Shown: in pieces, positions 60,346 through 64,000 of the stretch
Position numbering within the stretch: the first letter of the stretch is position 1
Layout of the letters: every line of letters begins with the position of its first letter
Assembly (NCBI GenBank): GCA_035771175.1
Contig: CM069600.1
Span: forward strand, 897,501 to 961,500
Reading direction: 5' to 3'
Length of the DNA: 64,000 nucleotides
Source: Paratinospora sagittata
Lineage: Eukaryota; Streptophyta; Magnoliopsida; Ranunculales; Menispermaceae
Notes under the pieces: generated by a model
What the model saw: only the letters and a program-made list of their open reading frames with translations
The model's database searches: none
What the model was told of the DNA's origin: nothing
Made by a program: the position numbers and the translations under genes

Positions 60346-61647
60346 ATGGCAATGGTAAGTCTATCAATACTCTCAGTTTAGTTGTTGATTATCAATTCAT
60401 TGCTGTCTCAGATTTCTCTATAATGTACTGCTATCAATTGGGTCTGCTTTTGACTTGACACACTCAAAACATGCTAAGCTTATCTTTCAAAGGATGACAA
60501 TGGTATGAAGCATTGATTATGTAGCGTATTGTTGTGACATGATAGGATCCGTTGAGATGGTACTTTTAAATTGCACAACTTTCTTCCTTTTTTGTAAGTA
60601 TGTTTAGAACAAGCCTGTTTTTATACGATTTCGTACTGTACAATTTCTATATTTTGTTTGTTTTGTGGGATTATTTTCCCACTAGAGGTAATGAGAAGAA
60701 TTATCGAATGGACTGTTAACTACGCACATCGCAGATTTGGGGTATTCCCCTTATTCTAAATAATTTGTATGCATACTCAAAAGGGAAAACTGATTAATTT
60801 TCAAAAGCATGCGACTTGTTTATGTCATCGATTATTTTCTCTTCGAACAAGGTGTTTATCACACAAGGTTTGATAATTTTTGAAACTATCATTGCACTGG
60901 GAAAATGCCTTAAAACAAATAATATAATTTGATGGCATTGCTCATCTATGCTCTCACTGTAATGTTTATCCAGGGGGCTCCTTTAATCGCTGGTGTGTCT
61001 GTGGCTGCTGCTGCTCTGGGAAGCAGATACTTAATCCAAGCATGGCAAGCATTCAAGGCACGACCTGTTGTTCCACGAGTACGCAGATTCTACGATGGTG
61101 GCTTTGACAAGGTCATGACGAGAAGAGAAGCCGCATTAATTCTTGGCCTCAGGTACATGTGGTTTTCCAATTTCAAAAACGTTATATTTGCTACATCTAA
61201 TTAACATTATTTGTACATTTCTATGTTCACTAAGTATATGGTTTCAATTGTTTAATCTAGCTATTGTCATGAAAATCATTAGAGTACTTATCTATTATTA
61301 GATGTAGTATAGTAATTTTATTTGTTTAGGTAGTTATATAAGCTGTGTTTCTTTTTTTTTCTTTTGTACTCTTCTTCTTCTTTAGAATTATAAAACCCTA
61401 TCATTCTTCTTTTCTTTTCTCCCTTTGCATTATTCGCAAAAATAACGTAAAAATTTCATTTGAACTTTGGTTTCTTGGGGGTTCCTCCAGGGAGCACGCA
61501 GTGATGGAGAAGATCAAGGAGGCTCACAGAAGAGTTATGGTCGCAAACCACCCTGACAGCGGCGGGAGCCATTATCTTGCTTCGAAAATTAATGAAGCAA
61601 AGGAAACCTTGACAGGAAGAACAAAGGGAAGTGGGTCTGCATTCTAA
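60346..61647 (+). CDS. TIM14: TIM14 (PAM18), mitochondrial import motor J-protein
   Basis: Exons 60346-60354, 60974-61152 and 61491-61647 give 114 residues. An N-terminal transmembrane segment ([20 protein letters not shown]) precedes a matrix-side linker and a J domain with the HPD motif ([20 protein letters not shown]), ending TKGSGSAF, the family's usual end. TIM14 sits in the inner membrane as part of the TIM23 motor and stimulates the ATPase of mitochondrial Hsp70. Length and ends match plant TIM14. Exon 1 codes only MAM; a leader exon probably ends at aacag|gtaacg near 59049, making a 1.2-kb 5'-UTR intron (59050-60305) with a T21 run near 59850. Confidence 0.93.
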
Positions 61648-62878
61648 TTTTCCAATATGAGTTATCAGCACAACCACAGCTTCTTGACTTGCCCACCAAA
61701 TTTTGTAACAGTAGAAAATCTTCTCTTTTTATTATAAATCTGCATTCCATTACTGAAATAGAGTCATGTTGTATTCATGTCATGGTAGATTTTCCATGAC
61801 TATATTCAATTCCTTCCTGTTTGATTCGAAATGGGAAAATAAAGAACAGATGTAGAATGTTTACACAACTGAGTTTCTTGAATCTCGAGTTTGCTTCATT
61901 TGAGAGAATTGTTTCTGATTTTGGGATCACCCATATTGGAATAAAATTAAAATGGTAGTGCTTTTTTTTTTTTTTGTTGCCTTTAAATTTTAAGATGCTC
62001 TCCTTTTGCTCTAAAGTCTGAAATTTGTTTGCTTGTGTTTTTTTTTATTATTATTAAATTAATTTGCCTATTGATAAGTTTCTTGCTTGATAATAATAAA
62101 TTATTGATTGTTGATGAGGTTTAAGCATTTTATAATTGTGAGTAAGCTATTGTCTATAGAAAACGCCAGATGCCTTTCTTAAAATGCATATTTTCTGTTC
62201 ACTATAACTAGCATGTAAATTAAATTGCATGGTGGGCATGGTTGAGTTTAGTTTGTGATTAGATACAATTTTTTGTATCTGAATATTCAAAAACACAAAA
62301 AACATATTTGGTTGATTAAAATTCAAAAATAAATTTTTAAATTTATAAAAAAAAAATTATTTTTAAAAAATAATAAAATAGTATTTTTCAAATTTTTACT
62401 TTTTAAATTATATTTTTTTTTTAAAATTACAAACCAAAAGCTGATTTTGGCAATATTTTTAGGAACAAAAGCTCATCAAACGCATATTATCATTCGTATA
62501 TATTACCATTATTTCTTTTTTTTAATAAGCAGGTTTATTAAATAATTGAAAACATTCCCAAAAAAACTCCAGTATGCTCTATCTAAGCCCGGTACGAGAC
62601 AGCTTTTTCAAAATATTTTTAGAGTAAAAATATTTTTAGAAGTGTTTAACAACACCTACTTCTAATCAAATTACGGTGGTAAAAAGTAATTTTCTATTTT
62701 TAGAAGAAATTAGGTGAAACCAACTTTTCTCAAAAGCGTTTTATCTAGAAGCGGTTATCGGAAAAGCTAGGGCCTTACTTTTTTTTATCCAAGCTGTAAT
62801 TACATACCAAAAAAGTTAACTTCATCACCCTTGTACTTTTAATATATGAACATTTAAAAAACCAGTAAAACCTGTCCT
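61648..62878. other. TIM14 3' region and intergenic DNA
   Basis: The first 200 bp are probably 3' UTR. The rest is AT-rich with no supported gene. Confidence 0.4.
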
Positions 62879-62896
62879 AATAAGAATCATGTACTG

Positions 62897-63312
62897 CAAC
62901 TGAAGCGGAATTATGGGCTGCTGTTCATGGCTTACGTCTTGCTTGGGAGGAGGGTCATCGTTCTATAGTTTTCGAAACAGATTCGGCTATGGTGGCTGGT
63001 TGGTTAAAAGGCAACAGTATGCCGCAGCTTAGCCTTTCCAACTTGGTAATTGAGTGTAGAAGACTCCTTCAGAGAGATTGGATAGTTCAAGTTGAGCACA
63101 TTTACAGAGAAGGTAATAGAGCAGCAGACTACTTGGCTACTGAGGCTTTGAAGTTCAATCGGGGAGTGTGTATCCTGTCTTCCCCTCCCCGTGGGTTATT
63201 CAATATTTTGAGGGAAGATGCAACTGGGGTTACTTGGCCTAGGAGAGTTCGAGATGTAGTGTGCTAATTGTTCCTGCTGGGTGTTCCCCCTCTTTTCCTT
63301 TCCAAAAAAAAA
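62897..63312 (+). mobile_element. 5'-truncated LINE carrying the C-terminal RNase H domain
   Basis: The plus strand reads ATEAELWAAVHGLRLAWEEG, then FETDSAMVAGWL and HIYREGNRAADYLA, the RNase H domain that ends many plant L1 ORF2 proteins. It ends with a stop at 63265, a short 3' UTR and an A tract. It is flanked by an 18-bp duplication with one difference (aataagaatcatg-y-actg at 62879-62896 and 63313-63330). The frame is intact over its 120 codons, so the insertion is fairly recent. Confidence 0.85.
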
Positions 63313-63330
63313 AATAAGAATCATGCACTG

Positions 63331-64000
63331 CTGAAATAGTGTTCCATTCATGCATCCATCTGGGTCAACTTCTTCCTACCCTTAATTCTTTTTATGAAGT
63401 CTTCTTTCTATCTTCCTTGGGAACAGGTTCCACCTATTCAACCAAAACTATTGTACACACAAAATAAGAATATGAAAATTAAAGGATTCTGCAATAACAT
63501 TGCATTTCACTATGTGTTAGTACTAGCATTGAATTTTACAAAAATATGTGCATGTTTACATCAATATATGTTTAAGGAGAGTCTCTATTAAGTGTTCTCC
63601 ATTCAAGAAACCAAAGACAAGAATTTTGATACAAAAGCTGATGATGTATAATAGACATGCCATGTGATTCAGTCAGGGAGACCTACAAATTGAGAAAAAT
63701 CTGTTGTTACCAGTCGACTCCATAATCAAAAGATCTGTCTCCAAAAAGTACCAATTATTAAGCCAAGACTTATATTTGGCTCTTCTCTTAGAAAATCTGC
63801 AAATGCAAATCAAATGAGGTATTATAATGTCATAGCTCCCTATTTGTATTGATAAAACAAGGATAAAAAGATTAACATAAGAAAGAAACTCCATTTCTTT
63901 ATGTTGCATGAATGTGCTCCATTAATGGCTAAGTATATATTTACATTGCCGGTAGTTCTTTTTTTTATTAAAACAACTACGATAATAATGGAAATTTGTA
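63331..64000. other. Right edge, no gene seen
   Basis: AT-rich sequence with no supported frame. A minus-strand exon near 63690-63800 cannot be excluded or supported. Confidence 0.3.

Overview
The window is AT-rich, intron-rich nuclear DNA of a flowering plant, most likely a dicot. The gene set (a METTL25/RRNAD1-type methyltransferase, SWAP70, TIM14, a chloroplast DnaJ-like fragment) and the density of nested plant transposons support this; the species cannot be named from the sequence.

Layout. From 431 to 20489 (minus strand) lie five N-terminal exons of a METTL25/RRNAD1-like methyltransferase gene, which continues off the left edge. Its introns are swollen by a 6.5-kb L1-type LINE (2664-9200), a hAT element (1744-2556, 8-bp target duplication) and a complete but dead Ty3/gypsy element (11839-19089, 5-bp target duplication) that itself holds a SINE and another insertion. 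Intron 1 holds a tandem array that repeats the exon-1 splice donor. From 20490 to about 32190 there is mostly repeat sequence: a short locus resembling an unoccupied virus integration site (21877-22019), a truncated chloroplast DnaJ gene cut by a 5.4-kb element with long inverted arms (24433-29843), and a 1.2-kb likely solo LTR inside that element. A 1.35-kb palindrome (30889-32234) touches a small conserved plant gene (32193-32668, minus strand) and supplies its last codons.

The main find is an endogenous pararetrovirus (Caulimoviridae-like) at 34653-43395, lying antisense. It carries slightly more than one circular genome (7776 bp between its two tRNA-Met primer-binding sites). One long polyprotein frame (movement protein, capsid/zinc knuckle, protease, reverse transcriptase, RNase H) is interrupted by a single in-frame stop. 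The left end is folded back as an inverted leader copy, both outer ends lie within a few bases of the primer-binding site, and the flanking 69 bp and 32 bp match the unoccupied locus at 21.9 kb without a difference.

The virus ends about 320 bp before the start codon of a ten-exon SWAP70 gene (43716-55771, plus). A three-exon TIM14 gene follows (60346-61647, plus), then a recent 5'-truncated LINE (62897-63312). The host genes are unrelated housekeeping genes with no operon-like link. The window's main theme is layered insertion: elements inside introns, inside each other, and in one case contributing to a host reading frame.
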